Shown: positions 54,011-64,000 of the stretch, piece after piece
Position numbering within the stretch: position 1 is the stretch's first letter
Layout of the letters: each line of letters opens with the position of its first letter
Assembly (NCBI GenBank): GCA_043228905.1
Contig: JBHGNT010000003.1
Location: 16,244,001 to 16,308,000 of the forward strand
Origin: Azolla caroliniana
Taxonomy: Eukaryota > Polypodiophyta
Reading direction: 5' to 3'
Length of the DNA stretch: 64,000 nucleotides
Notes under the pieces: generated by a model
Told to the model about the DNA's origin: nothing
What the model saw: only the letters and a program-made list of their open reading frames with translations
Databases searched by the model: none
Position numbers and translations under genes: made by a program

Positions 54011-54724
54011 GAAACACCTTCAATTACTTTTCCTGGGTAATCGGGTCACGAAATTGTGGTCGCGTAAGAGACTAAGGTAGGGCCTAGCCGAGCCGAAACC
54101 CATGACCACGGGGCTGATCCACCTCTGTGTACAACATCATGTTGTCGGTGTGTGTGCTTGTTGATGCACCCACGTGATTCTCCTCTATTAGGAGCATCTA
54201 CTGTAAGTCGAAAAACGAGGGCGTATTCTTCCTTGTACAGATCGCCGTCCGGAATGCTCCGAACATTGATGCCAAGCCCCCAAGACAAACTTGCACTATC
54301 TCATCTACCCCGATGGTTATGTTGATAGAGGCAAGTGAGTTGCATATGTCTTTGATCTGGGCCATATAGTCGGCCATCGACATGTCCTTCTGTCGGACAT
54401 TGCTCAACTCCGGTCGGAGTTGTAGGTTCCGGGCTGTGGTGCTTGCGGCGAAGACCTTCTTCAAGATTTGCCAAGCTTCCTTCGAAGTCTTCACCAAACC
54501 TGATCGCCGACACTGGGTGCAATTTAGTACATAACTCTGCTTGCTGCTTGTTCCCAAGTCGGAACGTCCTTGTTTGCCACATCAGGCGTCGGATCGTTAG
54601 CTCCGTCGACATAACTCCAACAGCCATGCCAGAGCAGGTACTAGTGCATCTTGTACGTCCAAGATGCGTAGTTGGATCTGTCAAGCTTCTTCGTTACGAG
54701 CGAGGTAACGATTCCTCGGTCCAT
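54011..54724 (-). pseudogene. Copia K5 gag remnant
   Basis: From ATG 54724 on the minus strand: 'MDRGIVTSLVTKKLDRSNYASWTYKM', 'TSKEAWQILKKVFAASTTARN', 'IGVDEIVQVCLGGLASMFGAF', 'SFFDLQ'. Continues with a frame shift to about 54011 ('LLIEENHV'). Copia gag of the same family as K4. A stop interrupts the N-terminal part near 54640. No protease or pol follows; H begins instead. Confidence 0.85.
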
Positions 54725-54810
54725 TCTCTCCTTTCTGTTCTTTATTGGGTGCTAGCGTTTGTCTGTGCACGTCACGTGTCGACAACAGAGGATTTTCAAC
54801 CCTCGCACTA

Positions 54811-54818
54811 TGATACCA
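54811..54818 (-). other. K5 primer binding site
   Basis: TGGTATCA on the minus strand, immediately inside the LTR. Confidence 0.75.
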
Positions 54819-55248
54819 TGTAAAAGATAATGTGTTGAAGCTAAGACAAAACCAACTAGTCCGGATAACAACAGAACACAGAATAGAGGTTTAATGGAGA
54901 GCTTGAATACATGGGAGAGAGAGAGACCAGAACAGTGAAATTAATTCAAAAATAACACTCTGTACATAGAATGTGCTCAATGAGCACTTTTATACAAGTC
55001 CTTAAACGGACTAACAAAACTATTGACATGTACTTCAATGCTCATACGAGTGACTGACATTGAGTCCTAAAAATATGCCTACGCACTAGGCTAGATTCGT
55101 AGGCCTCTAACTGCCTACCGGTTACAATCCGATCTGGCTCTAGGTTCAGGATACCATCCGGACACCGATCTGGTTCTTCATTCCGGAATCAGATCCGGCT
55201 CTAGCTTGTTCAGCCGATCCGGATTCGGTTGAGCTTGTTCGCTCAACA
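54819..55248 (-). repeat. 5' LTR of copia K5, minus strand
   Basis: 430 bp; on the minus strand TGTTGAGCGAAC...TCTTTTACA. The solo LTR at 62946-63374 is the same family (429 bp). Confidence 0.85.
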
Positions 55249-55610
55249 CACGAGCTAAAGTCAAATGTGATGGGACGTAGATCTATAGAAATGAAAAACG
55301 TTGCATGTAAAAAATAGGACAATAAAATATCAAGCTTCCTTCTTAGATAAGTAAGAAGGATTTTAAGGTTCATGTTGATATGGGGCAAACATCAATGCAT
55401 TGTCCATTGAGATTTTAGTATGCTTGCACTTCAAAACATTCTAAGGCTATATTTTTAAATATCTCACCAAAATAGATGGTGTGATTGTGAATTGTTTGTT
55501 TGGGATTGTCAAAGTAAACGTGCGGAAAAGTTTGACAAACCGGCTCAGCCGGATAGCAACAAAAGATGAAAGGAAAACTCAACACACACAAAGAGTACGC
55601 GTACCCAGGA

Positions 55611-55651
<41 letters not shown>

Positions 55652-55715
55652 CAGAACATAAACTCAATTCAAAATAATACTCTCAATTTCTGTGTACTTA
55701 GAATGTGCTCAGAGA
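55249..55715. repeat. Unassigned sequence and a further copia LTR fragment
   Basis: 55249-55500 has nothing recognisable. From about 55505 to 55715 there is a degraded K5-like LTR piece ('gtgcggaaaag', 'tagaatgtgctcagaga'), containing an (AC)n microsatellite at 55613-55650. Confidence 0.5.
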
Positions 55716-56541
55716 TAGGACAAATCAGGATCCCACATTATATAAATAGAGCCATATCTCTTTATATTTTATCTATGTGTTAGGAGCACAAAAAGGTTGG
55801 GTTGTATAACCTAGATGAATGGATGCGGGCAAGTTGTTCAAAATAGTTTTGAAGAACCGGAACAGACGGAAGGACGACGATGGAACCAGACTGGCCAGAC
55901 GAACGGATTGATCGGATGTGAAATGAACAAAATCGTCTAGACCAAAAAACCTAGGAAAAATTTGTATACAAAGGGATGCAAGCAAGCCTTTAACCTTGCA
56001 CCTCCAAGATAGGAGGCAATAAACTTACCACTAAACCAAGTCATTTCTCTAGAAATGTTTTTTCTATCATTATAATTTCACATGTAATTCTCATATTAGA
56101 GCTTGAATGAGTGACATGGTTATCATGCATCACATGTTACAATACATGAGCACCAAATGGAAAACATGCATTCCATGCATTGAATGCATGGCTTGTACCC
56201 TCACATGCGTCATATGCATGGGGGCATCTATAAAAGAGTGGATGAAAAATATCAAAGGGAGCGATGTATGAATGAAGAATTTAATAAGAAGAAAATGCGT
56301 TATCCAATTGATGATATAGCATGTTCTTCAAATCTAATGTCAAGTGTTCAATATTAATCTCTCTCTCCATTTCAATCTCTCTCAATCTAAAGTGAAGCGT
56401 TCTATCTTATCTCAATCTCTCTCTTTCAATTTATCTTAAATACTTTCTTGCTAAAGCTACTACAAACTTCGAATCATTCCGGTCCAGAACCTTGGCGGTT
56501 CCGCCTCACGATCCGCACATAGTGACGGATTTTTCACGACA
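55716..56541 (+). repeat. LTR I of the B family, left end truncated
   Basis: Joins the copia fragment at 55715 and continues as a B-type LTR: 'ggacaaatcaggatcccacatt' as in LTR G, degenerate antisense tRNA-like boxes (55990-56038), TATA 'tctataaaaga' near 56229, and the end '...tagtgacggatttttcacgaca'. No internal region follows. Confidence 0.8.
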
Positions 56542-56544
56542 CTA

Positions 56545-56770
56545 TCTCTTCGGTTCCTTGCGCGGGGAGAGCACGACAGAGTCTCCACTACTCGCCGGTT
56601 CTTCATCTGATTGGTCATCCTGACTCAACCGCTCATTAGGTCCACTTAGGCGGAATGAGATTAGACTCTCCTCTAGAGTGCCGAAGTCTTCATCGTCTTC
56701 CTGGACCTCCTCAGGCTCACTAGCCTCATCTTGTGGAATCGGCTCTTCGTCGGGAGTTGGAATCGGTAGG
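56545..56770 (-). pseudogene. Acidic coding-like fragment, unidentified
   Basis: Minus-strand frame free of stops for about 75 codons, ending TAG just right of LTR I. Rich in Glu, Asp, Pro and Ser ('PTPDEEPIPQDEASEPEE'). Resembles the acidic linkers between integrase and RT or the tails of gypsy polyproteins, but is too short to assign. Confidence 0.35.
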
Positions 56771-56775
56771 GTGTA

Positions 56776-57392
56776 CCATGATGCTAACTCATCAAACTCG
56801 ACATCTCGACTTGTACATGTTTAGTCCGGATATTATTTGGCTCTCTGATTCGGCTCTTGGTTCCAGATACCATCCGGATACCGATCCGGCTCTGGCTTAT
56901 TCAGCCGATCCGGATCCGGTTGAGCTTGCTCGCTGAACAGGGATCAATGACTAGTGAAATATTCTAGACAACAAAAGGACATGTTGGTTAATGTCTACAT
57001 TATGTCCTTCTAATACACTCCCAAGTATTTGTAGTTTGAGTCATCGGATTTACCAAAAAGGAAACGTATGATCACACCTAGCTTAGAATGACTTGTTTTC
57101 CTTTGCTAAGGGGAACCTTGTGTTGAACATTAATGTTTGATGCTTGTACATCCGAAGCATAAAAAGGACACACCACAACCTTATTAGGATCTAGAACAAC
57201 TAAAGTATGTATTAGCAAACAGAATGCTCATGTGCCAAGCAGTGGTCCTTACCCCCTATAACCAATTAGTAAGCTTCGTGCAACAAAAACCCAGAACATG
57301 GGCCACTCTAATGCTTGAACCTAGAGTTTTTTCAATGAGTGTAACATCTTTTGAGTGATAGGTCATGGACATGAATAGCTTGAATCAACTAA
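56776..57392. other. Copia LTR scrap and unassigned sequence
   Basis: 56820-56940 repeats the end of the K5 LTR ('cagccgatccggatccggttgagctt'). The rest is AT-rich and holds nothing recognisable. Confidence 0.5.
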
Positions 57393-58596
57393 AATATATA
57401 GGAGTGCTCGGACACAACCGAGTCCCAATCCCACGATGGAAGAAAAAGAAACCAGAAATAAGATGACACAGAATGTTAACATTGTCGTGAAGATTTTCGT
57501 CCACAAGCGGAAACCCGAGCAACGAGAGCCAAAGAGCGATGTGCAACGTTGCACACGTACATAATGTATTTGTAATAGTAATAAAGGTATAAAGGTGATG
57601 TGGTTGTACGCACATCCACGCGCGCGAGAGAGAGAGGTACTATGCGGTACATAGGTACCTAGTTGTTTGTGAGGAGGTGGGAGTTAAGGGGCCATCAATC
57701 TCACCCTCCCCCAAATCAAGGCAAATATCCCCTTTGAATGAAAGGGGATATTTTAGTCTCACTTTTGTAATCAGTCTTCCCTCCTTGTGCTATAAAAGGA
57801 GAGAGAAGGCACCATTGTGGGGGTTGCCTATTTTGTGTGAGTAAGGTATACCACTTAGTCGAGGGTTCTACTTCTTCCCATTTCGTTTTAAGGTTAGGGT
57901 TTCGGTTAGGGTTTTCTTCTTGGGTTTTCCTTTAGGGTTTTTCATATAGTCGTTTGGTGCGGCCATGGTGGCCACCATTTTTGTTGTAATCATTCATTTC
58001 TTAATAGAACTTCTTGTTGAGTATCTTGATTGCATCTTCTTCTTCTATCATAATGTCATATTCGTTCTCTTCTCCTCTTTAGCTAATCTTTCTCCTCCAC
58101 TCCCTAGTCCAAGACCCCCGTGGTCCCGCCTTTCTCCACGCACGCACGTAACAACACGACATATTTGGTAAACCCTAATCGGGAAAAACCACGGGAGTTC
58201 TTAGAGCTTGGAACAGAATCACTATAGAGGAGAGGTACAACAGTATGAGTCTCACAGGCAACGACCTCGAGCTTTACCTTCGCCAACCAACAGTTACAAC
58301 AAAAACACTTTCTCTATCTATCTCTCTCACTGTCTTTTACTCTACAACAAGAATGATAATAACAACATCATGACCCACTACCCATTTGCCCTAGTTAATT
58401 TATACACATATAACTTACAGGCTATTTATAAATGTAGCCTCAACGGCCCATAAGAAACATATTTACAAATTTGTCTCTCCTCCGATTCACACTGGATCTA
58501 GTCGGACCCCTTCCGGATATCCTTCTAGATACTCTGATCCGGCTCGTTCTTCTCCGGCTTCTCAAATCCCCATCCGGAGGGACTGGTATCTCAACA
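57393..58596 (-). repeat. LTR of copia K7, minus strand, split by LTR J
   Basis: Pieces 57393-57482 and 58162-58596. On the minus strand it starts TGTTGAGATACC at 58596 after a PPT (58597-58608, GAAGGGGGAG). It shares 'gggaaaaaccacgggag' with K1. The left boundary is approximate. Confidence 0.75.
57483..58161 (+). repeat. Solo LTR J (TGTCG...CGACA type)
   Basis: TGTCGTGAAGATTTTCGTCC to ...ACACGACA, 679 bp, TATA 'ctataaaaggaga' near 57791, CT/TTC-rich leader. Inserted in the K7 LTR. No clean 4-bp duplication is visible (ACAT versus TATT). Confidence 0.75.
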
Positions 58597-58608
58597 ATCT
58601 CCCCCTTC

Positions 58609-58685
58609 ATTCTAGTATGGGGACTTTGTCAGTCTGATCCGTCTTCGGCACGTGTCCAGCTTGTCGGCTAACAACACTTTGGTCA
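58609..58685 (-). pseudogene. C-terminus of copia K7 pol
   Basis: The minus strand encodes 'LTKVLLADKLDTCRRRIRL' up to a stop just before the PPT. The equivalent K2 sequence is 'LTKVLIPDKLDACRKRIGL'. Cut on its upstream side by element L. Confidence 0.75.
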
Positions 58686-58988
58686 ATAAAGCGGAAGTGT
58701 ATGAGGATCTGTTTGAGTTCGTACTCAAAAAACAACAGAGAAAGAGAAGCAAAGATATACACAGTTTAAAGCTTTAATGGAAGCTTTATTACATTCTCTC
58801 TCTATCTCTCTCTCTCTCTGTCTCTCTCTATCTCTCTCTCTCTCTCTTAGAGACTCGATATCTGATATATGATCAAGAAGATTGTTCTTTACAACATTAG
58901 GTTATTGCTTATATACTAAGCCCTAACTATGTGGACGAGTTCACACTAGAATACAAAGTGGAGGGAGTCGGCCTTTTATGCCAAAACA
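58686..58988 (-). repeat. 3' LTR of copia L, minus strand
   Basis: On the minus strand it starts TGTTTTGGCATAAAAGG at 58988, after the PPT AAGGGGGAG (58989-58998). Contains a (CT)n/(CTAT)n microsatellite (58795-58852). The left edge is approximate. Confidence 0.7.
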
Positions 58989-59188
58989 CTCCCCCTTAAA
59001 AGGACTACTCTTTCCTACATGTACATGTGTTTGGGGTTGTTTCCCCTGTAAACTTAGATTATAACACTAATCTAGATTTATGTTATAAGTCGGTCGGCAT
59101 ATAGTCAAGTCGGCATGGGTGAGGTCCGTGTTGAGCCTAGCATGGCTCACTATCATGATTGATTCGGTCTACTCTTACCTTCTGCTCC

Positions 59189-59470
59189 TCATTCGACTTT
59201 CTTTTGCTCGGTTTCTTGTCGTAGTGCCATCTTTGTCCTTAGTGCTCCGAAGTGTTGATCTGGGTGTGGCTTTGTCAGGCAATCGACGATGTTCATCTCA
59301 GTGTCAATCTTCCGAACTTCGAGCTTCTTCTCGGTTGTGAGCTCCCGGATGTGATGATACCGCACCTCAATATGCTTCTCCTTTACTTGATAGATGGGAT
59401 TGTTGATGAGGTTTATTGCACTTTGTCAATCGCAATAGATGGTTGGTGTAGGTCGGTTGGTTTGGCTTAT
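59189..59470 (-). pseudogene. Copia L RNase H C-terminus
   Basis: The minus strand encodes 'IYCD', an in-frame TGA, 'QSAINLINNPIYQVKEKHIEVRYHHIREL', then 'VDCLTKP' and a stop at 59191-59189. This is the conserved end of copia RNase H. The upstream part is lost at about 59480. Confidence 0.85.
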
Positions 59471-59479
59471 AGCTGAAAA

Positions 59480-59834
59480 GTCCGTATCTCCCCTTTTATA
59501 GCACAAAGGAAAGACGGTTACATCAGCATTGATGACAGCCGTTCCTGTCAGCAATCCCTCACAAGATTCACTCCCATCATATCCTATTATTCCCCTCTTT
59601 TTGTGGGATCCTTAAAGTACCGAATAACTATCTTTGTCTAATACATATATGTTTATGTACATAAGCCCTAGTTCGTGTGCATCCTTGCACACCCCTGTTC
59701 ACGCGCATCCGGCTCTCTTTTCTCTTATGGCCGGAAAATCAGATTGTAAAGCCCTTGCTTACATCACAGAGTTAATATAAAGTCTTTGTAACAAACTTTG
59801 AACTTTAACTTATCAAACTATGGTATAACCTAAC
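59480..59834. other. Unassigned stretch, probably intron or 3' flank of the host gene
   Basis: On the minus strand there is a TATA-like 'ctataaaagggg' near 59500, possibly from an LTR fragment. Otherwise no coding sequence. The next exon of the chaperone gene was looked for here and not found. Confidence 0.4.
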
Positions 59835-60468
59835 CTGAGCAGGTACTGCCAGTATTCCAACAGGCATCGGTTCATCATTCTCTGCAAACATATTCCTGCA
59901 AACAGAACAAGATCATGTATTTCATCATCTTGAGTATGGTTTGCAGCATGTACAACAGATTATTCAACTATATTTTCCCAAAATAATTGCATCAAAACAT
60001 TCTCACAATCAGGCTCTACATAGAATAATCTCAAAGAGCCATCTGATCTGTTTATTCACTAGGAATTAAGTGTGCTCTCCTACCTCCAAAGGGCTTTAGC
60101 AAGCTCATCTCTAGCAGCCTCAGGCTTCATGGCTGTATCATATGCAACTACAGACCCATAGAATATCTTCTCAAGTTCTTTCATCCATTTTGAAAACAAC
60201 ATTTTCACCTGTCTTGAAACAACAAATATTGTGGTTAGGGCCCTAATTTATGGAAAACAAAGAAGGTATAGTATAAACAGATTTGGATTGTGGCTACGAA
60301 CCCCTGCTGCCACTACACGTCTTTCTAGGTCTTCATTATAAACTTCATACAAGGCTTGCCCAAAATCTGACCCATCCTTTTCTTCTGATCGAAGCCTGAC
60401 CAAGCACATCCATACGTGTAGTACCAGCATAGCATGTGTTGTTCGAAAACATTTTTCTAAACCAAATG
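59835..60468 (-). CDS. Ubiquinol-cytochrome c chaperone (CBP3/UQCC1 family), partial, at least three exons
   Basis: Exons on the minus strand: 60468-60302, 60208-60084 and 59895-59835. All three acceptors are CAG and all donors GT; phases join. The joined product covers the core of the ubiquinol-cytochrome c chaperone family (PF03981): 'FGLEKCFRTTHAMLVLHVW', 'MCLVRLRSEEKDGSDFGQ', 'LYEVYNEDLERRVVAAG', then 'KWMKELEKIFYGSVVAYD' and 'KALWRNMFAENDEP'. The protein acts in mitochondria in assembly of complex III (cytochrome b translation/assembly). Exons for the N-terminus and for the C-terminal end are not identified; sequence left of 59834 becomes retroelement debris, so the gene is either broken or has very long introns. 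The frame is intact and sequence is well conserved, so it may be functional. Confidence 0.85.
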
Positions 60469-61282
60469 CTGTTAATCACCAAAAAATACTTTATTTAGCA
60501 TGCACTAGTATACTTCATCACAAACTTGGCTAGGATTCTTACAGAGGGAGCTTCATGACTTAACTCTAAAATCAAGGGGAGTATGCTATTATGATATGAT
60601 AAAAGAAGATATATTAAACTAATGTACAAACAGGACAGCATGAGGAGCAAAAACTGCAAAAATATGATGACTTCAATAAATGAGCTGTGAGAGAAAACAC
60701 AATGCATTTATAATAACATCTACATGGAGCCAACAAGTTGAGCTATGGGATCAAGCCAATACCTAAAGGATTTACATTGCACTTGCCAACAGCATGAAAT
60801 AAAAAAAAAGATAAAATGCAAAATACTAATAATATCTATCACTACTTTTCTGATTTTAGGACTTGAACTCGTTTGTAATTACGTATGTAGATTTGGTATC
60901 TCTGGCATAGTGATTATATCATTGTGATGGGGTTTCGTTTCATCTCTTTTTTTGTGATAATTGTGAGTGAGTATCATTTCAACTCTTTTATAAATAGTAA
61001 GTTCTATTATCATTGTCTAATGACATATATATTCTGGTTGTGTCTCGTTTAGACGCTTCTACGTTTAAAATTAGCGATTTTCATCGTACTAAAGCTTTTG
61101 CGCAATTTTGTTTCAGATATTGTAAGGCTTGTACTAAGGTTTTCCTCGAAAATCTTCAATACCTCTCTTTTTCCAGCAAAAAGAGACTATACTATACATC
61201 CAAAAGGATACACAAATAGGTACATGCTCACATGAACATTGCAGGGTTCTTCGTGGATCACCAAGAAAACAAGCCTTATACT

Positions 61283-61324
<42 letters not shown>

Positions 61325-61640
61325 ATTTTGTTCCCAAAGGCCAAGTTCAACCTCCAAAGAATATTAATATATGGCCGGCCTACATCATCAACCATGACAT
61401 AGCAAAATTCTTGAGCCCAAGGGTCACCAATCACCTTCAGACAAAGTGTAGAAAACATACATTTTCTTTGGTTCCATATCTCATATTTGAACTCCGAAAT
61501 GATAGTAAAACTTAGGTATCTATCTATGTCAAGAATGTTAACTTAGGGTTCCCCTGGATCACCAGCGATGACCTATCCCCCTTCTAATACAACAATTAGC
61601 AGAAGCATAGCAAGTAAGTTGTCCGTGAAGGTAGACCAGG
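60469..61640. other. AT-rich stretch, presumed intron of the chaperone gene
   Basis: No exon recognised. Contains a (CT)n microsatellite (61281-61320). A minus-strand frame at 61458-61276 is not recognised and runs into that microsatellite. Confidence 0.4.
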
Positions 61641-61706
61641 TCTACTACTAATAATGCTCAACGGCATCCGCTCAGTCGCCCTGACGGGCTTCAACCTCCT
61701 CCACAT
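61641..61706 (-). CDS. Candidate first exon of the chaperone gene (mitochondrial presequence)
   Basis: The minus-strand ATG at 61706 starts 'MWRRLKPVRATERMPLSI', Arg-rich with no acidic residue except one Glu, followed by Ser/Arg: the composition of a mitochondrial targeting peptide. It lies upstream of, and on the same strand as, the chaperone exons. The donor site is not certain and no linking exon was found. Confidence 0.25.
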
Positions 61707-61835
61707 TGGAAGGATGGACGTCACACCACTGCAACAATCTGTGAGGCTCTCGGAGTTCCTACTGGGAGGAGGAGGAGGAGGAGCACTCGTGGCGGTGCTT
61801 GCGTATCACGAGCTTTGCACATGGCATGAGGTGAT

Positions 61836-64000
61836 GTGGGAAGGCAACGGATTTCGACGAGATCTTTGCCTCGGTAGTCAAGATGATAAATCGATCACCC
61901 TGAGCACCCTTGGACAGAGACACATCACAAAGAGTATGGACGGGTAAAGACGTGTCTTACCAACATCTGAAGGTGTTCGTTTGTCTCGCCTACATGCATG
62001 TAGCAAAGGACAAGAGAGCAAAGTTGGATACGGTGATGATGAGTTCAGCGTGGGTCTTGGTCGACAAGAAGGTCTTCCGAGTTGAGACATACTCTTCACG
62101 AAAGACATGACAATTGTCGACTGGGAGTCGGAGAAGAAGATAGGAAACTTCGGGTTGACCGATAGAGATTGATTGGAAGATGCAAGGACCCATCCAGCTA
62201 GAAGCCGGATGACACTCGGAGAACCGGGCGAAGTCAAACAAGAAACCGAACCTACTAATGAAGAAGAAGAATGGCACATCGGGACTAGTATAGACCCCGA
62301 ATCAGATTCGAATTAAGAATAGACGGAGGAACCGGTGGTGGAAAACCAAGGTCAGACATATCTGGAGGAAGAGTGAATATTGTGGACCTTACGAGTGGGA
62401 CCCGGAAAGCCTTAAAAAAGCAATGAGGGACACCCACAACCGCAATTGGTTGAGTGCCATGTAGGATGAAATGGATTCCATGCATGAGAATCATACATAC
62501 GAATCGATGGAGCTATCGAAAGGAAAGAGAGTGCTCCGGAACAAGTGGGTGTAGAAGCTGAAACCGGGAGATGGCGGAAATCCACTGAGGTACAAAGCCC
62601 ACATCGTGGTGAAGGGTTTCCAGTAGAAAAAGGCAGCGGATTTCAACAAGATCTTCGCCTCAGTAGTCAAGATGACATCCATCCGGACTGTGTTAAGCAT
62701 TGCTGCAAGCATGGACCTCGAGGTCGAGCAGCTAGACGTGAAGACAACGTTCCTACACGGTGACCTCGAAGAAGAGATCTACATGCAACAACCAGAGGAA
62801 TTTGTTAAGAAAGGGAAGGAGAGCCTAGTTTTCCGGTTGAAGAAGAGATTATACGGAATGAAGCGAGCTCCCCGACAATGGTACTAGAAGTTCAACTCCT
62901 TCATGACCAATCAAGGATACCACAAGAACCAGGCCAATCACTGTGTGTTGGAAAAGAATATGTGCGGAAGCTTAAAAGACACAACCGGGTAACAAGAGAC
63001 AGAAGACAAAGAAGATGAGAAAGGTTTAATTGAAAGCTTGATCAACACATCGTATGCGGGAGAGACAGAGAGAGCAGAACACAGAAAACTCTATACCAAA
63101 ACAATACTCTAAAACTCTATACATAGGATGTGCTTAGAGAGCAGTTTTATACAAGTCCATACGGATTGATGGAAGTACTGACACGTACTTCAATCCTCAT
63201 CAATGAGCCTCTACACTAACTTCCAAAATATATTCCTCTGCGGAATATCTATCCAAGGGCCTCCCGGTTTACGCAATGTTATGGCCTCTCGTCGTGCACC
63301 TAGTTTAAGCACTCAGTCTACGAAGTTATTAACGTTCCGGTTTATGCACCCAATGTTGAGCTTGTTTCCCAACACGTGTTAGTGAAGAAATTCGATGGAG
63401 GCAACTTCATGATACTTCTGCTTTATGTGAACGACATGCTAATCGTCGGACCAGACCGAATCAAAATCGGGATTTTGAAGAAGGCCTTGAACCGGACCTT
63501 ATAAGTGAAAGATCTAGGCCTGGCGAGCCAAATCCTGGGAATGCATATAATTCGGGACCGTTCGAAGAAAAAGTCGGTTGTCATAGGAGAAGTACATGAC
63601 AAAGGTACTTCAAAGGTTCAGCATGTCGGATGCCAAGCCGGTCGGGTTGACACTTCCACCATATTGCAAACTATTTGTAAAACAGAGCCGGAAATGATGA
63701 AGATATGGTATGCCTCCGCAATCGGAAGCCTCATGTACGCAATGATGTGTACACAGATAGATATCGGATATGGAGTCGGAGTGGTTAACCGGTTTATGAG
63801 CAATCCGAGAAGTGAACACATGGTCGCAGTCAACTTGATCCTCTGGTACCTGAAAGGCACCTCGAACATGTTCCTCCGGTTCAGATCTGGTAAACCCCTA
63901 TTGGAAGACTTCAGCTGATGTAGATCCAGCCGGTCCACGTCAAGATACATCATGCCATATTCAGGGGGAGCGGTATCACGGCAGTCAAGACTGTAGAAAT
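61836..64000 (+). pseudogene. Rearranged Ty1/copia K3 pol remnant, running off the right edge
   Basis: Same family as K1. It opens with about 50 bp of RT ('DF.EIFASVVKM', 61842-61887) fused to the end of integrase ('INRSP.APLDRDTSQRVWTGKDVSYQHLKVFVCLAY', 61888-62010). A degraded linker follows, then RT: 'RNKWV' (62541), 'RYKAHIVVKGFQ', 'FASVVKMTSIRTVLSIAA', 'EQLDVKTTFLHGDLEEEIYM', 'RLYGMKRAPRQWY'. A solo LTR splits it at 62946-63374, after which RT resumes with YVNDML (D-to-N relative to YVDDM), then 'MKDLGLASQILGMHI' and the start of RNase H region. Stops near 62550, 62623, 62885 and 63500. Nonfunctional. Confidence 0.9.
62946..63374 (-). repeat. Solo LTR of the K5 copia family, minus strand
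   Basis: TGTTGGAAAAGA...TTTCCCAACA, 429 bp, with 'gtgcggaagc' and 'aggtttaatt' blocks shared with 54819-55248. It separates the NHC and VLVKKFDGGNF codons of the K3 RT. Flanks are CTGTG and CGTGT, so the target duplication is imperfect. Confidence 0.8.

Noticed and set aside
61276-61458. An additional chaperone exon on the minus strand
   Set aside because: The translation does not resemble the family and runs into an Arg-Glu run from the microsatellite.

Overview
The window looks like the nuclear genome of a land plant. It is dominated by plant-style LTR retrotransposons: Ty1/copia elements primed by the initiator-Met tRNA complement, and Ty3/gypsy elements. The only recognisable host gene is a partial, intron-containing gene for a mitochondrial ubiquinol-cytochrome c chaperone (CBP3/UQCC1 family) at about 59.8-60.5 kb on the minus strand. 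The species cannot be named from the sequence. No chromodomain gypsy element is seen, and one gypsy family has an RT that looks fungal-like. I would not exclude a non-seed plant, but this is a weak inference.

Layout. (1) 1-8187: a decayed copia element (K1, minus strand, running off the left edge). Its LTR is split by a young gag-only element A (2769-6353, TSD ACGT) and by a solo LTR E (6817-7967, TSD CCGG). (2) 8194-12300: an old non-autonomous element F whose interior is full of degenerate repeats. (3) 12301-37321: a four-level nest. A minus-strand gypsy element X (gag 12301-12632, LTR 36240-37321) holds a decayed plus-strand gypsy B. The 5' LTR of B holds a young gypsy C (13608-29164, TSD AAAAT). 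The gag-pol frame of C holds an intact copia D (16736-22168, TSD CCCAC). (4) 37322-40768: remnants of copia K4 and an isolated copia LTR. (5) About 40.8-48.3 kb: AT-rich sequence without recognisable genes, with a SINE-like fragment, a 159-bp tandem duplication and an inverted repeat. (6) 48.3-59.5 kb: a scrap yard of copia (K2, K5, K7, L) and gypsy (H, LTRs I and J) pieces, nearly all minus strand. (7) 59.8-61.7 kb: the host gene remnant. (8) 61.8-64.0 kb: a rearranged plus-strand copia K3 split by a solo LTR.

How they relate. A, B, F, H and X form one gypsy assemblage with LTR ends TGTCG...CGACA. A, B, F and X share a PBS of the type GGtGAACCcGAcGTGAA; where target duplications can be read (A and E) they are 4 bp. 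H is a decayed autonomous member. A carries the same LTR start and 3' end as H but codes only for a gag-like protein, so it looks like a non-autonomous partner mobilised in trans. C is a separate gypsy lineage with a long gag-pro-pol frame and an additional 3' ORF encoding a long coiled-coil protein, apparently with its own TATA box. C and D have LTR pairs that look identical by eye, so they are the youngest insertions here.

Most interesting items: the 3' coiled-coil ORF of C and the poly(A) tract in front of it; the A/H partnership; RNA polymerase III A- and B-box sequences lying antisense inside several gypsy LTRs; the fungal-like RT signature of B/H; and the host chaperone gene hemmed in by retroelements.
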